DNA of 64,000 nt from Anaerolineae bacterium. GTDB taxonomy: Bacteria; Chloroflexota; Anaerolineae; Anaerolineales; Anaerolineaceae. The stretch covers positions 1,054,001 to 1,118,000 of the forward strand of contig JABUFD010000002.1 in NCBI GenBank assembly GCA_013314735.1, in the 5' to 3' direction. Below are positions 6,814 through 14,370 of the stretch, piece after piece. The position numbers and the translations under genes were made by a program. The notes under the pieces were generated by a model. It was not told the DNA's origin. It was given only the letters and a program-made list of their open reading frames with translations, and searched no databases. Within the stretch, counting starts at the first letter, position 1, and each line of letters starts with the position of its first letter.

Positions 6814-7242
6814 ATGTTTCAAAAAGTAACAGTCATCGGTCATCTTGGTCGCGATCCTGAAATGCGGTATACAAATTCCGGGCAGGCGGTCACCAACTTC
6901 TCAATTGCCACCACCCGCACCTATCCGGGTGCAGACGGCTCGCAGAAGAAGGAAACTACCTGGTTCAAAGTCAGTGTGTGGGGCAAGATGGCTGAAGCCT
7001 GCAACCAGTACTTGCACAAAGGGAGCAAGGTGCTGGTTGAGGGCCGGCTGGTGATCGATCCCGCCACCGGCGGTCCCAAAGTGTTTAAGCGCAACGACGG
7101 CAGCGCCGGCGCGTCCTTTGAGATCACCGCTGCCGAGGTGAAATTCCTCGACAGCCGGGGTGATCGCAACGACGCCGATGATGGCGCTCCTGCCGAACCG
7201 CATTCCCCCGCCGTCACCGACGACGAAGATATTCCCTTCTAG
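6814..7242 (+). CDS. ssb: Single-stranded DNA-binding protein SSB, 142 aa
   Basis: MFQKVTVIGHLGRDPEMRYT is a textbook SSB start, and the OB fold continues with TTWFKVSVWGKMAEACNQYL and GSKVLVEGRL. The protein ends in DDEDIPF, the acidic tip that recruits repair and replication partners. Length is slightly below the usual 150-180 residues because the linker is short. It coats single-stranded DNA during replication, recombination or conjugative entry. Together with the clamp, RadC-like protein and exonuclease it argues for element-encoded DNA processing. Confidence 0.95.
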   Translation: MFQKVTVIGHLGRDPEMRYTNSGQAVTNFSIATTRTYPGADGSQKKETTWFKVSVWGKMAEACNQYLHKGSKVLVEGRLVIDPATGGPKVFKRNDGSAGASFEITAAEVKFLDSRGDRNDADDGAPAEPHSPAVTDDEDIPF

Positions 7243-7248
7243 GCCAAA

Positions 7249-7319
7249 GCCGGGCAACCCGGCGATAGGCCAAACCGAACTCATCCCCCGCAGGCAGCAT
7301 ACTGCTTCACCTGCGGGGG
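7249..7319 (+). other. Two hairpins between ssb and the next operon
   Basis: GCCGGG (7249) pairs with CCCGGC (7258) inside GGCC/GGCC. CCCCCGCAGG (7285) then pairs perfectly with CCTGCGGGGG (7310). Only a weak T-poor tail (CTCTTAG) follows, so termination is possible but not certain. The ribosome site AGGAGG of the gene at 7341 follows within 15 bp. Confidence 0.6.
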
Positions 7320-7340
7320 GCTCTTAGAAGGAGGAAAACA

Positions 7341-7850
7341 ATGGGAAGTAACGGCTTTTACTTTCTCGATCCCCGGCTGACTGCTGAGGATTACGAGAAA
7401 ATGGCCGCCGAAACCGCCGGACGTAACAGTGAAATGCTGGATCGCAACGGCGGCGACCTGGATGACTGTTTTGTGTCGGCAGCATGCCACGACCTGAGTA
7501 TTCAGGTCTATCACATGCTGGCGGCGCTGGTTCGCGCCGGCGGCAAGCACCCGTTCACGGTGCTGAAAACGCTGGCCGGCGAACCGGTGAAGGCAAAGAC
7601 AGTCAATACCCGCTACGGGCTGGCCTGGATGCTCCTGGACCAGGACGACCAGTGCGCCGGCTTTGCCCCGTACAAGCCCGCTCGCGCCACAACCCTGGCA
7701 AAGAGGGGGTACATGGAAGTCGAAGAAGAACGCCCCGCTGCCGTGCGCATCATTGCCTGCGGCACGGGAATGGCGGGATTGGCCGGGGCGTACCCCGTGT
7801 ATGTCCCCGATACTCGTGAATCACGAAAAGAAGGAGGAAACAATGACTGA
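7341..7850 (+). CDS. Hypothetical protein, 169 aa
   Basis: Follows AGAAGGAGG. It is a soluble, mixed alpha/beta protein with no membrane segment and no recognised motif. Residues 40-75 (DCFVSAACHDLSIQVYHMLA) are predicted helical, and the C-terminus is charged (TRESRKEGGNND). The stop overlaps the next gene by 8 bp. It heads a four-gene overlapping operon that includes ArdC, which hints at a host-defence or DNA-entry role, though nothing in the protein shows this. Confidence 0.6.
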   Translation: MGSNGFYFLDPRLTAEDYEKMAAETAGRNSEMLDRNGGDLDDCFVSAACHDLSIQVYHMLAALVRAGGKHPFTVLKTLAGEPVKAKTVNTRYGLAWMLLDQDDQCAGFAPYKPARATTLAKRGYMEVEEERPAAVRIIACGTGMAGLAGAYPVYVPDTRESRKEGGNND

Positions 7851-8514
7851 TCGAGGGCGATATATTAGCTCCAAGCTGGTCTATCGCGGAAAAAGCCAAA
7901 TAACAAAAGCATATGGTATCCCGCTGCAAAGCGGGTTTTATGGTCCAGATGACACTCTGGAAATCCAGCCCTGTGACAAAGAGGGCAAGCGGCTCACCGG
8001 GCCGGCGACGATGAAAGTCCTCGCCGCCACCATCGGCGATCCGGTTGCCGATGCGCCCGAAAAGCAGCCTGAAAAGCGGTATTTGAGCGCCACGCTGATC
8101 TACCGCATGGAGCAGCCTTATGACGGGGATAGTCCCCGTTACGGGTGCTGCATCCCAATGGTTAACGGTGTGCGATCATCATCAGATATGGTTGATATCT
8201 GGCCCTGCGACGAAAACGGAGGTATTCACCCCGGTTTCAACGTGTCGCCGGTGCCTGTCTCTGCGTCCGTAATCCTGGAGCCGTTCAGAACCGCACCTGG
8301 TTACGGGGATGATGATGAATATGAATGGCCTGTGTGCGATGTCTGCGGCCAGCCTGTGGACCCCGATGAAGCCCATTGGGGCCACGAGAAAAACTGCGCG
8401 CATGAACTACTTGGGGTTTGTTTTTGCAACCTCAAATATCATCCTGCCTGCTGCCCGGATTGCAAGAAGAAACAGGACACAGATAAGGATGATGAAAGCG
8501 GGGTGCAAGCATGA
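7843..8514 (+). CDS. Cysteine-rich C-terminal zinc-finger protein, 223 aa
   Basis: The ATG at 7843 follows AAGGAGG inside the end of the previous gene. Residues 1-160 contain two similar segments: YISSKLVYRGKSQ...GIPLQSG...DTLEIQPCD and YLSATLIYRMEQP...CIPMVNG...DMVDIWPCDE. This points to an internal duplication. The C-terminal 50 residues hold a zinc-finger array (VCDVCGQPVD, HWGHEKNCAHE, CFCNLKYHPACCPDCKKK). The function is unknown; nucleic-acid or protein binding is plausible. It overlaps ardC by 4 bp. Confidence 0.65.
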   Translation: MTDRGRYISSKLVYRGKSQITKAYGIPLQSGFYGPDDTLEIQPCDKEGKRLTGPATMKVLAATIGDPVADAPEKQPEKRYLSATLIYRMEQPYDGDSPRYGCCIPMVNGVRSSSDMVDIWPCDENGGIHPGFNVSPVPVSASVILEPFRTAPGYGDDDEYEWPVCDVCGQPVDPDEAHWGHEKNCAHELLGVCFCNLKYHPACCPDCKKKQDTDKDDESGVQA

Positions 8515-9503
8515 CCGCAATGGCCGCAACCACCACCATGATGACCCAGCCCAAGAAGGGCTGGAAATCTCGATCAAACGAAACAGACTGGCAGGAGCAG
8601 GCTGAACAGAAGCGCAAGGCGCTGATGCAGTCCATCACGGACGCCATTGCTGCGCTGGCTGCTGAAACCGATGAAGTCCGGGCGAGTGAAACGCTGGCTC
8701 GTTACTTCAAAACGGTCAGTCAGTTTCACCGATACAGCCTGCACAACCAGATTCTCATCTGGCTCCAAAAGCCGGAAGCGACCCTGGTCGCCGGCTACCG
8801 GACCTGGCAGCAGAAATTCAATCGGTGTGTAAAGAAAGGGGAAAAGGGTATCGCTATCCTGGCCCCTCGGATTTACAAGCCGAAAGAAGATGAAGACTCC
8901 AAAGAAGGTGGTGAACGGACTTACGAAGGAGGCACGGTCCTCCTGAGTACCCTTTCGAGCGAAGAAGGCGATCAGCCGGCTCCCCGCCGGCGCATCTACT
9001 TTACGACGGTGTACGTCTTTGATGTATCCCAAACCGAGGGTGATCCTTTACCGGATGAACCCGAATGGCGGGAACGATCCAAAGACCTTGACTTTGAGCA
9101 GCGCCTTACGGCGTTTGCAGCAAGCCGGGGTATCACCGTTGAAATCGTGGATGACGATGAGATGAACGGCGCTGAAGGCCGTTCCTTTGGCGGGAAGATC
9201 CAACTACTGCCCCAATCGGGCAGCCATACATTCGTGCATGAACTGGCGCACGAACTGTATGAACATTGCAAGGCTGAGGTACGGGAGCAAACCACCCGGC
9301 AGCAGCGGGAGATCGAAGCCGATACGGCAGCACATGTTGTCTGCCAACACTTCGGCATCCCCTCCTCCAGCGCCAATTACCTGGCGCTCTGGCAGGCCGG
9401 GAAAGAGGATATCCTGGGCTGCATGGAGCGGGTCCGGGGAGTGGCTATCGAATTGATTGAAGCCATCGAAGGTTCGCACCAGCAAGAGGAGGTGCCGGCG
9501 TGA
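8511..9503 (+). CDS. ardC: ArdC-like antirestriction protein, 330 aa
   Basis: The N-terminal ArdC-type domain has its hallmark series: FHRYSLHNQILIWLQ (about 70-85), TLVAGYRTWQQKFNRCVKKG and EKGIAILAPRIYKP. The C-terminal metallopeptidase-like domain has H243-E-L-A-H247 (HELAHELYEH) and the downstream REIEADTAAHVV glutamate helix. Plasmid ArdC proteins bind single-stranded DNA and protect incoming DNA from type I restriction. The gene starts and ends with 4-bp overlaps inside its operon. It is one of the clearest mobile-element markers here. Confidence 0.9.
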   Translation: MTAMAATTTMMTQPKKGWKSRSNETDWQEQAEQKRKALMQSITDAIAALAAETDEVRASETLARYFKTVSQFHRYSLHNQILIWLQKPEATLVAGYRTWQQKFNRCVKKGEKGIAILAPRIYKPKEDEDSKEGGERTYEGGTVLLSTLSSEEGDQPAPRRRIYFTTVYVFDVSQTEGDPLPDEPEWRERSKDLDFEQRLTAFAASRGITVEIVDDDEMNGAEGRSFGGKIQLLPQSGSHTFVHELAHELYEHCKAEVREQTTRQQREIEADTAAHVVCQHFGIPSSSANYLALWQAGKEDILGCMERVRGVAIELIEAIEGSHQQEEVPA

Positions 9504-9970
9504 TAACAACTCTACGCCCTCTTTTTGACTACGAAGAAAGTAACTCAAACACGTTGAGCAACCTGGCTGCTTACCTGTGCTGCCTGTACCCTCACTGCCG
9601 CGTGTCCGTCAAAGATACCCCGATTAGCGGCCTCTCTGACGAAAACCAGGACCGGTTTGCGTCATGGGAAGCCGTGATCGCATCTGGTCAATCGTACATG
9701 ACCGGCAAAAGCATGACCCGTCAAGCATATCTGCGAAAGTACACCTCCCGGATTAGCTCGAAGTGGCAGCAGGACGCCTATATCTGGGCGCTCCAAAACC
9801 CCGGCAAGACCCTGGTGGTGGAAATCAAAGACAGCCTGCGGGATGAGATCTGGTGGATTGGAAAGCGTGGCGAGTGTGTCCACTTTCTATTGCCCCACCA
9901 TGATCACGGCGGCGAGAAAGCGTGGGTATCCCGCAATGGGAAATCCCGTGTTCTCGTCAACGTTGATTGA
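9500..9970 (+). CDS. Hypothetical protein, 156 aa (GTG start)
   Basis: The GTG start overlaps the ArdC stop (GTGA), giving tight coupling. The protein is soluble, with no recognised family. Notable stretches are SRISSKWQQDAYIWALQNPG and CVHFLLPHHDHGGEKAWVS; the latter has three close histidines that might bind metal. Its position after ardC suggests an accessory role in DNA establishment, by context only. Confidence 0.55.
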   Translation: MITTLRPLFDYEESNSNTLSNLAAYLCCLYPHCRVSVKDTPISGLSDENQDRFASWEAVIASGQSYMTGKSMTRQAYLRKYTSRISSKWQQDAYIWALQNPGKTLVVEIKDSLRDEIWWIGKRGECVHFLLPHHDHGGEKAWVSRNGKSRVLVNVD

Positions 9971-9981
9971 GTCAACTGAAC

Positions 9982-10013
9982 AAGCTCCCTGCCCTTTACC
10001 GGGCGGGGAGCTT
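9982..10013 (+). terminator. 13-bp hairpin ending the ardC operon
   Basis: AAGCTCCCTGCCC (9982) pairs with GGGCGGGGAGCTT (10001) with one T-G pair, followed by a short T-containing tail (TTACAAATT). It is a likely but weak intrinsic terminator ahead of the clamp gene. Confidence 0.6.
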
Positions 10014-10053
10014 TACAAATTCAAATTTCAACTTCAAAGAAGGAGGAAAACAG

Positions 10054-11223
10054 ATGGGCATCAAGTTTGCCAAAGACCCCCTGCTTGCCGCCCTTAAAAC
10101 GGCGGCGGCATTCGCCGGCAAGTTTATGGTCGAAAAAGAGGGGTTGCCCCTTGAGCAGATGACGCTTATGCGCCTGATGTTCAACGGGGCCAGCCTCATC
10201 ATTGAGGCAACGAACCTGGAAATGGGTATCCATATGGAAATCCCGGCTCCTGGAAGCAGCGAAACCCGCTCCTACCAGCTGCCGGCCAAAACACTGCTTG
10301 ACGCCGTGAGCGCCAGCGGTGATGAGATCGAGCTTGTCCACGAAAAAGCTGGACTGGGCGTCAAAACCCAAACCGGTAAATCCACAATCAAGAACGTTGG
10401 GGGGGAACTGATCCCCCTGATTGACTGCGGCGCAGCCGCGACAACCACGACTCACTTTACCTGCGCTGAAATGGCAAAGGCGATTAACATGGTCGCTTTT
10501 GCTGCGGCAAAGGAAGATGAGGCGCGTCCGTATCTATCTGGAGTCCGCATCATGCCCGAACATGGTGGCAGCGTATCTTTTGTGGCTGCCGACGGTGTTC
10601 GGATGGCGGTGTACACAACCCGAACAACAACGCCAGAGGCGTTCTCAACGGCGTTCACGCTTCCGATTGCATCTGTACCGGCCATTGCCAACTGCCTGGC
10701 AATCCAGCATGGCAACGTGGCCCTTACTGTTATCAGCAACCGGGCGATCTTCCATTGGAACTGGGATGAAAACGAAAACAACTTTAACGGGTATGTTTTC
10801 GCGCTGCGCCAGGCCGATAACTTCCCGGACTGGCATGCGCTCGTCCCCCGCACCTGCAAAACGAAACTTACGTTTGATGGTGCGCTGGCAGCGGCATTGA
10901 AAACCGCCCGTGTCATCGCCCGCGAATCGGATGAACTTCCAAAAGTGACTCTGAAGATCAACGACTTGAAAGCAGTCGTTGAGTCGGAAGTGGCCGAAGT
11001 GGGGGCAACCTCAACCGAAGTCACACCGATCAGTGTCGAGGGAATGAACGGGGTGGAAGTGTCGTTCAATGTCAATCTCGTTCCCCTTGCACAGATTGGT
11101 GCATCGGGGACCGTGATTGTTGGCCTGAACCCTCCACAGGAGGGCGCACCGGGTCCGATAATCTGGAAACTGCCGTCTGTTGAGGGATGGCAATACCTGC
11201 TCATGCCCCTTCGCAGCTTTTAG
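10054..11223 (+). CDS. dnaN: DnaN-like DNA polymerase III sliding clamp, 389 aa
   Basis: The ATG at 10054 follows AGAAGGAGG; the longer open frame upstream runs through a hairpin and is rejected. Length matches bacterial beta clamps (about 370). The three-domain pattern is visible: domain 2 begins FTCAEMAKAINMVAFAAAKE and continues YLSGVRIM, close to the DnaN pattern of a helix followed by LxGVxL. The C-terminus YLLMPLRSF matches the conserved YxxMPMRL ending. It would encircle DNA and hold polymerase. No polymerase subunit is present here, so it may recruit the host polymerase or organise the nearby exonuclease and SSB. Confidence 0.8.
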   Translation: MGIKFAKDPLLAALKTAAAFAGKFMVEKEGLPLEQMTLMRLMFNGASLIIEATNLEMGIHMEIPAPGSSETRSYQLPAKTLLDAVSASGDEIELVHEKAGLGVKTQTGKSTIKNVGGELIPLIDCGAAATTTTHFTCAEMAKAINMVAFAAAKEDEARPYLSGVRIMPEHGGSVSFVAADGVRMAVYTTRTTTPEAFSTAFTLPIASVPAIANCLAIQHGNVALTVISNRAIFHWNWDENENNFNGYVFALRQADNFPDWHALVPRTCKTKLTFDGALAAALKTARVIARESDELPKVTLKINDLKAVVESEVAEVGATSTEVTPISVEGMNGVEVSFNVNLVPLAQIGASGTVIVGLNPPQEGAPGPIIWKLPSVEGWQYLLMPLRSF

Positions 11224-11232
11224 GAGGCAAGC

Positions 11233-11664
11233 ATGTCAGAAGCAACCGAACACAAGCGCATGTTGCCGGTCCTTAAACTGGCCGGCAAATTGGACATCGC
11301 CTCGAACCCTGAACCCGCCGCAATCTACGAGCGAGGATCAGGGGGCTTCCAAATCTGGTGTACGCTCAACAACCACCCGCAAGGGTGGGAAGGGCTGCTC
11401 ATGTCCGCAGGGGCTTTCTCAAAGCCCTGCGAATATGTTGCCTCAGTGTCCTGGGGATGGGAAGGTGACAAAATCACCCACCTGCGCCTTTGCACAGAAG
11501 CGTATGCCTGCCGGGATAGGGACACGAACAAAGGCGTGTACACCGCGCCGGCGTCCTACCGGAACCGCCCGCTGGATGTGTTCTGGGCAAAGGAACAAAC
11601 CTTTGCCCTGTTCCAACAGGCCGGCGTCCCCATGCCTGAAATCCGGGTCGTGGAGCAGGAATGA
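11233..11664 (+). CDS. Hypothetical protein, 143 aa (paralog of next gene)
   Basis: Begins 9 bp after the clamp stop and shares its transcript. It is similar along its length to the next gene: LKLAGKLDIASNP versus MQIARRLDVYNNP; GGFQIWCTLNNHPQGWEG versus SGFQIAATPDDHPAGWDR; DKITHLRLCTEA versus DEITHLLLTTAA; NRPLDVFWAKEQ versus NRPADLLWARQK; and GVPMPEIRV at the end. This indicates a tandem duplication. Function unknown. Confidence 0.65.
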   Translation: MSEATEHKRMLPVLKLAGKLDIASNPEPAAIYERGSGGFQIWCTLNNHPQGWEGLLMSAGAFSKPCEYVASVSWGWEGDKITHLRLCTEAYACRDRDTNKGVYTAPASYRNRPLDVFWAKEQTFALFQQAGVPMPEIRVVEQE

Positions 11665-12080
11665 TTGATACCGTTAGACTGCGGCCAGTGATGCAGATTG
11701 CCCGCCGGCTGGATGTTTACAACAATCCAGGCAGCCAGGCTTGCTACATTCCTGGTCAAAGCGGTTTTCAAATTGCTGCCACCCCGGACGATCATCCGGC
11801 AGGGTGGGATCGGGTGAAAATCACCGCACCGACCACTGGACAGTGCCGGCCCTATACGTTGGTCGCTGTTGTTGAGTTTGAGATGCGTGATGACGAAATC
11901 ACACACCTGCTCCTAACAACGGCAGCGGAAGCCTTGCGCGAACTGGATCAAAGATACCTGATTCAGCGAGATGCAGGCGCTTACGTCAACCGCCCGGCTG
12001 ACCTGCTCTGGGCGCGGCAGAAAGTGACGTGGTTGTTCCACGTTGCCGGCGTCCCCATGCCGGCGATCAAGATCAAATAA
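11661..12080 (+). CDS. Hypothetical protein, 139 aa (paralog of previous gene)
   Basis: Overlaps the previous gene by 4 bp (ATGA). It is a diverged duplicate of the same domain, with the conserved GFQI, HPxGW, DEITHL, NRPxDxxWA and AGVPMPxI blocks. The cysteines of the first copy are not conserved, so metal binding is unlikely. The co-translation with DnaN suggests a replication link, by context only. Confidence 0.65.
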   Translation: MIDTVRLRPVMQIARRLDVYNNPGSQACYIPGQSGFQIAATPDDHPAGWDRVKITAPTTGQCRPYTLVAVVEFEMRDDEITHLLLTTAAEALRELDQRYLIQRDAGAYVNRPADLLWARQKVTWLFHVAGVPMPAIKIK

Positions 12081-12088
12081 CCGGGCCA

Positions 12089-12116
12089 ACAAGGCGGGTT
12101 GCAAAGCCCGCCTTGT
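12089..12116 (+). terminator. 10-bp hairpin after the clamp operon
   Basis: ACAAGGCGGG (12089) pairs with CCCGCCTTGT (12107), loop TTGCAAAG. There is no strong T-tract, so it could be partial termination or transcript stabilisation. Confidence 0.55.
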
Positions 12117-12144
12117 GGCTCATCAATAAGAAGGAGGATACAAG

Positions 12145-12501
12145 ATGTCTGAAATTGATAGCCATAAAATTATTCTCGAGGACGGCACGGAAATCTCCGT
12201 GTACGCCCTCACGCATGGCTCAAACTTCCAGCCTGAACACCTGGCCGGGATTTTGGCGAATGTGTACAACCAATACGGGATGGGAGACTTCAACCTGCGC
12301 CTGGCGAAAGCGCTGCTGGAACACCACCGCACCTTGCAGCAAAGCGTGGTGCGGGCTTTCGTTGCGGTCATGGTCAATATCTCAAAGTTGTGTGCGGCGA
12401 TGCCGTGCCCAACCGACCCCCGCAACGAGAACGCCATCAAGTTCTGCTCCCGCCTGGAACGGCTGATCGAGGAAGAAGAAATCTACTTCCCGATGATCTA
12501 A
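12145..12501 (+). CDS. Hypothetical helical protein, 118 aa
   Basis: Preceded by AGAAGGAGG. After a short beta-like N-terminus (KIILEDGTEISVYAL) it is nearly all helical, ending in acidic RLIEEEEIYFPMI. No family is recognised. It is followed 14 bp later by a zinc-ribbon-like gene. Confidence 0.6.
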   Translation: MSEIDSHKIILEDGTEISVYALTHGSNFQPEHLAGILANVYNQYGMGDFNLRLAKALLEHHRTLQQSVVRAFVAVMVNISKLCAAMPCPTDPRNENAIKFCSRLERLIEEEEIYFPMI

Positions 12502-12515
12502 AAAAGGAGCGGGGG

Positions 12516-12869
12516 ATGAACTTCAAATCTGTTCTCGAATATCTGCTTGCTGAAACCGGCGGTGTTGATGCCAATGATTCCCCAGCAGATAAGGTCGTTG
12601 AACCCGATCCCCCACGTCCTGCACCTGTCAGTGAATATCGTCCCGCCCGGTTATCCGGGCGGTGTCGCACTGGCTCCGACCAGTCGGGGCGTGTAATTCA
12701 TGCGGTATTCTCCGACGGTCATTGGGGCGACTGGCTCAATCCTGCGCTTTGCGGGAAGCGACCAGGCCGGCTCTCGGTGGGCTGGATTGAAACAGATGAA
12801 GGGCTGGATGCAGTAACCTGCCCGGCCTGTCGTAAAAAACTAAAACAAGGAGGTAATAACAATGCCTAA
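12516..12869 (+). CDS. Small zinc-ribbon-like protein, 117 aa
   Basis: The ATG at 12516 lies just after GGAGCGGGGG, preferred over longer frames that run through the upstream gene. An unstructured Pro-rich middle (EPDPPRPAPVSEYRP) leads to cysteines C-R-T-G, LCGKRPG and VTCPACRKK, which could form a treble-clef or ribbon. The gene overlaps the next by 8 bp. Function unknown. Confidence 0.55.
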   Translation: MNFKSVLEYLLAETGGVDANDSPADKVVEPDPPRPAPVSEYRPARLSGRCRTGSDQSGRVIHAVFSDGHWGDWLNPALCGKRPGRLSVGWIETDEGLDAVTCPACRKKLKQGGNNNA

Positions 12870-13647
12870 CCCAGAAGTGGATTTTGGCTATAACTGGACC
12901 ATGAACGGACGCCCCGGAAAACCAAGTTGGCGGGTCTCCTGGGACCCGGAGGTTGGAATGCTTTACGCATACCAGCCGGCGCTGGTGCCCAACGAACCGA
13001 ACAAACTGGTATTCCTTGCCGAAGTTCGCGTCCGGCAGGAAGTGGACCGTCTGATGGGGGACTGGAGCAATCCAGATAACCCCAAGCACGGAAATCTGTG
13101 GCATCTTCGGATGAACATCGTCGGTGCCGCAGAATGGCCGGCGAAGATCCAAATCAAAGTTCGCCGGCAGAACGAGAAACAGAGATGGGAAGAAATTCCC
13201 GTTTCTTATAGCCTGTACTGCGGCGACCACACGGACACCGAGTGCATTGCCATCGGAAACCTGGCCGCCAGTTGGATCATTGACCGGGACACCGCCCAGG
13301 ACAACCGGATTGTAGAAGTCCGATATAACCTTGTGGATTCAACGCAAGGTCATTATCGGGCTGCTCCCAGTCGGTTGGGGAATGGCACACGCTCGCGCAT
13401 GACTTACGAGATCCGCGTCCGTACATTCGGTGATACGCGTGAATGGGACGAAATTCCCGTCACGCGCAGCATCGAATACAGCGAATATGAGGAACACCCC
13501 CTGGAACGGACCTTGTTGGAAGCCCAACGCATTTTGCATCTACCCCCTGAAAAAGCGGGGATTTTGCACAATGCGCCAAACCCCATCGAGGTGCGGGTGA
13601 ATGAATCAGGCAACCCGCAGGGACATTATGTTCGCAAGGATGATTGA
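12862..13647 (+). CDS. Hypothetical protein with internal duplication, 261 aa
   Basis: The start follows AAGGAGG inside the previous gene. Residues 96-166 and 182-258 are two copies of one module: IQIKVRRQ...RWEEIPVSYS...VEVRYN...QGHYRA and YEIRVRTF...EWDEIPVTRS...IEVRVN...QGHYVR. The N-terminal 90 residues are different and Trp-rich. I do not recognise the family; the module may be a small beta-rich domain. It is followed 3 bp later by a short gene. Confidence 0.6.
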   Translation: MPNPEVDFGYNWTMNGRPGKPSWRVSWDPEVGMLYAYQPALVPNEPNKLVFLAEVRVRQEVDRLMGDWSNPDNPKHGNLWHLRMNIVGAAEWPAKIQIKVRRQNEKQRWEEIPVSYSLYCGDHTDTECIAIGNLAASWIIDRDTAQDNRIVEVRYNLVDSTQGHYRAAPSRLGNGTRSRMTYEIRVRTFGDTREWDEIPVTRSIEYSEYEEHPLERTLLEAQRILHLPPEKAGILHNAPNPIEVRVNESGNPQGHYVRKDD

Positions 13648-13650
13648 CCA

Positions 13651-13905
13651 ATGAAGAAGCGGTTCATCCTGCGAATCCCAAACATCTTTTCATTCGACCA
13701 GCAGATTCGGTGGGGACTTAAACCCCTGCTGATTGTGCTGGCCTGGGTGGAGAAACCCTGGTGGCCGCCCTACCGCTCGCAAGCGGAATGGGACGACCAC
13801 GCTTACGGAGTCCGCCGGCAGCGCCGGGGAATCTTCATTGGCCGGCTTTACGTCGGCATCGAAGGTGTCCCGGTTGCCAGCCGGGTTATCCGTCTGGCAT
13901 CCTAG
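13651..13905 (+). CDS. Small basic hypothetical protein, 84 aa
   Basis: Starts 3 bp after the previous stop and is probably coupled to it. It is rich in Arg and Trp (RWGLKPLLIVLAWVEKPWWP; GVRRQRRGIF) with one weakly hydrophobic segment at residues 20-35. It could attach to membrane or nucleic acid. No family recognised. Confidence 0.5.
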   Translation: MKKRFILRIPNIFSFDQQIRWGLKPLLIVLAWVEKPWWPPYRSQAEWDDHAYGVRRQRRGIFIGRLYVGIEGVPVASRVIRLAS

Positions 13906-13913
13906 AAAAAACA

Positions 13914-13974
13914 GACAGTCCCCTGCGAAAGTAGGGGCTGTCCTGCAAGCCCACAAGCAAGTGTTTGCGGGCTT
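13914..13974 (+). terminator. Two tandem hairpins before the tRNA gene
   Basis: GACAG-CCCCT (13914) pairs with AGGGG-CTGTC (13933). AAGCCC (13947) pairs with GGGCTT (13969) with an inner CAA/TTG. No long T-tract is present. They separate the protein operon from the tRNA and could act in termination or tRNA processing. Confidence 0.5.
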
Positions 13975-13996
13975 ACCGGACAGAAGAAGTCCACGC

Positions 13997-14069
13997 TGCG
14001 GGGTAGAGCAGCGGCAAGCTCACCAGGTTCATACCCTGGAAGGCGTTGGTTCGAGTCCAACCCCCGCTA
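13997..14069 (+). tRNA. tRNA-Met (CAT), initiator-like acceptor
   Basis: A full cloverleaf is visible: acceptor TGCGGGG/CCCCGCT, D-stem GAGC/GCTC with an 8-nt loop, anticodon stem CCAGG/CCTGG with loop TTCATAC (anticodon CAT), variable AAGGC, and T-arm GTTGG/CCAAC with loop TTCGAGT. The discriminator A is followed by CC then T, so the final A of CCA is not encoded. Position 1-72 is a T-T mismatch; lack of a pair there is an initiator feature, but the anticodon stem lacks three consecutive G-C pairs. A lysidine-modified tRNA-Ile is a less likely alternative. Confidence 0.85.
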
Positions 14070-14073
14070 CCTG

Positions 14074-14103
14074 AAGCCGGTCATCCGATTGGATGCCGGT
14101 TTT
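14074..14103 (+). terminator. Intrinsic terminator after the tRNA
   Basis: CCGG-(T)-CATCC pairs with GGATG-CCGG around GATT, followed by TTTT at 14100. It lies immediately upstream of leader motif B. Confidence 0.75.
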
Positions 14104-14111
14104 CAAATTAA

Positions 14112-14147
14112 GTCGGACGCCCGTTAGGGCTGATCCAGAAACCAATC
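14112..14147 (+). ncRNA. Recurrent leader motif, copy B
   Basis: GTCGG (14112) pairs with CTGAT (14130) through three Watson-Crick and two G-T pairs. ACG is the bulge, CCC/GGG the inner helix, GTTA the loop. CC and AGAAACCAATC follow. The outer 3' strand differs from the other copies, yet pairing is kept. Confidence 0.6.
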
Positions 14148-14184
14148 TTCGATTCTTTCACATCTTTCACAAGGAGAAAAAACG

Positions 14185-14370
14185 ATGAACACCAATACAA
14201 CCCTTATTCGCGGTATTCGCCGGGAAGAGAAGCGCGCAAAGCGCGCAAAGGGAGCCGAGCGCGATTTCAGCCTCGCCAACGAACGCGAGGAATTGAAACG
14301 TGCTGAGATGGAGCGCCGCCAGGCACGGCGCAAGGAGAAGGAATGGTTGCTGTCAGAAACCTGCTTCTAG
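14185..14370 (+). CDS. Small highly basic, Arg/Glu-rich protein, 61 aa
   Basis: Follows ACAAGGAG. The sequence from residue 8 on is a charged helix (RGIRREEKRAKRAKGAERDF; LKRAEMERRQARRKEKE), possibly a coiled coil or nucleic-acid binder. It overlaps the SWIM-type gene by 28 bp, so the two are translationally linked. No family recognised. Confidence 0.55.
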   Translation: MNTNTTLIRGIRREEKRAKRAKGAERDFSLANEREELKRAEMERRQARRKEKEWLLSETCF

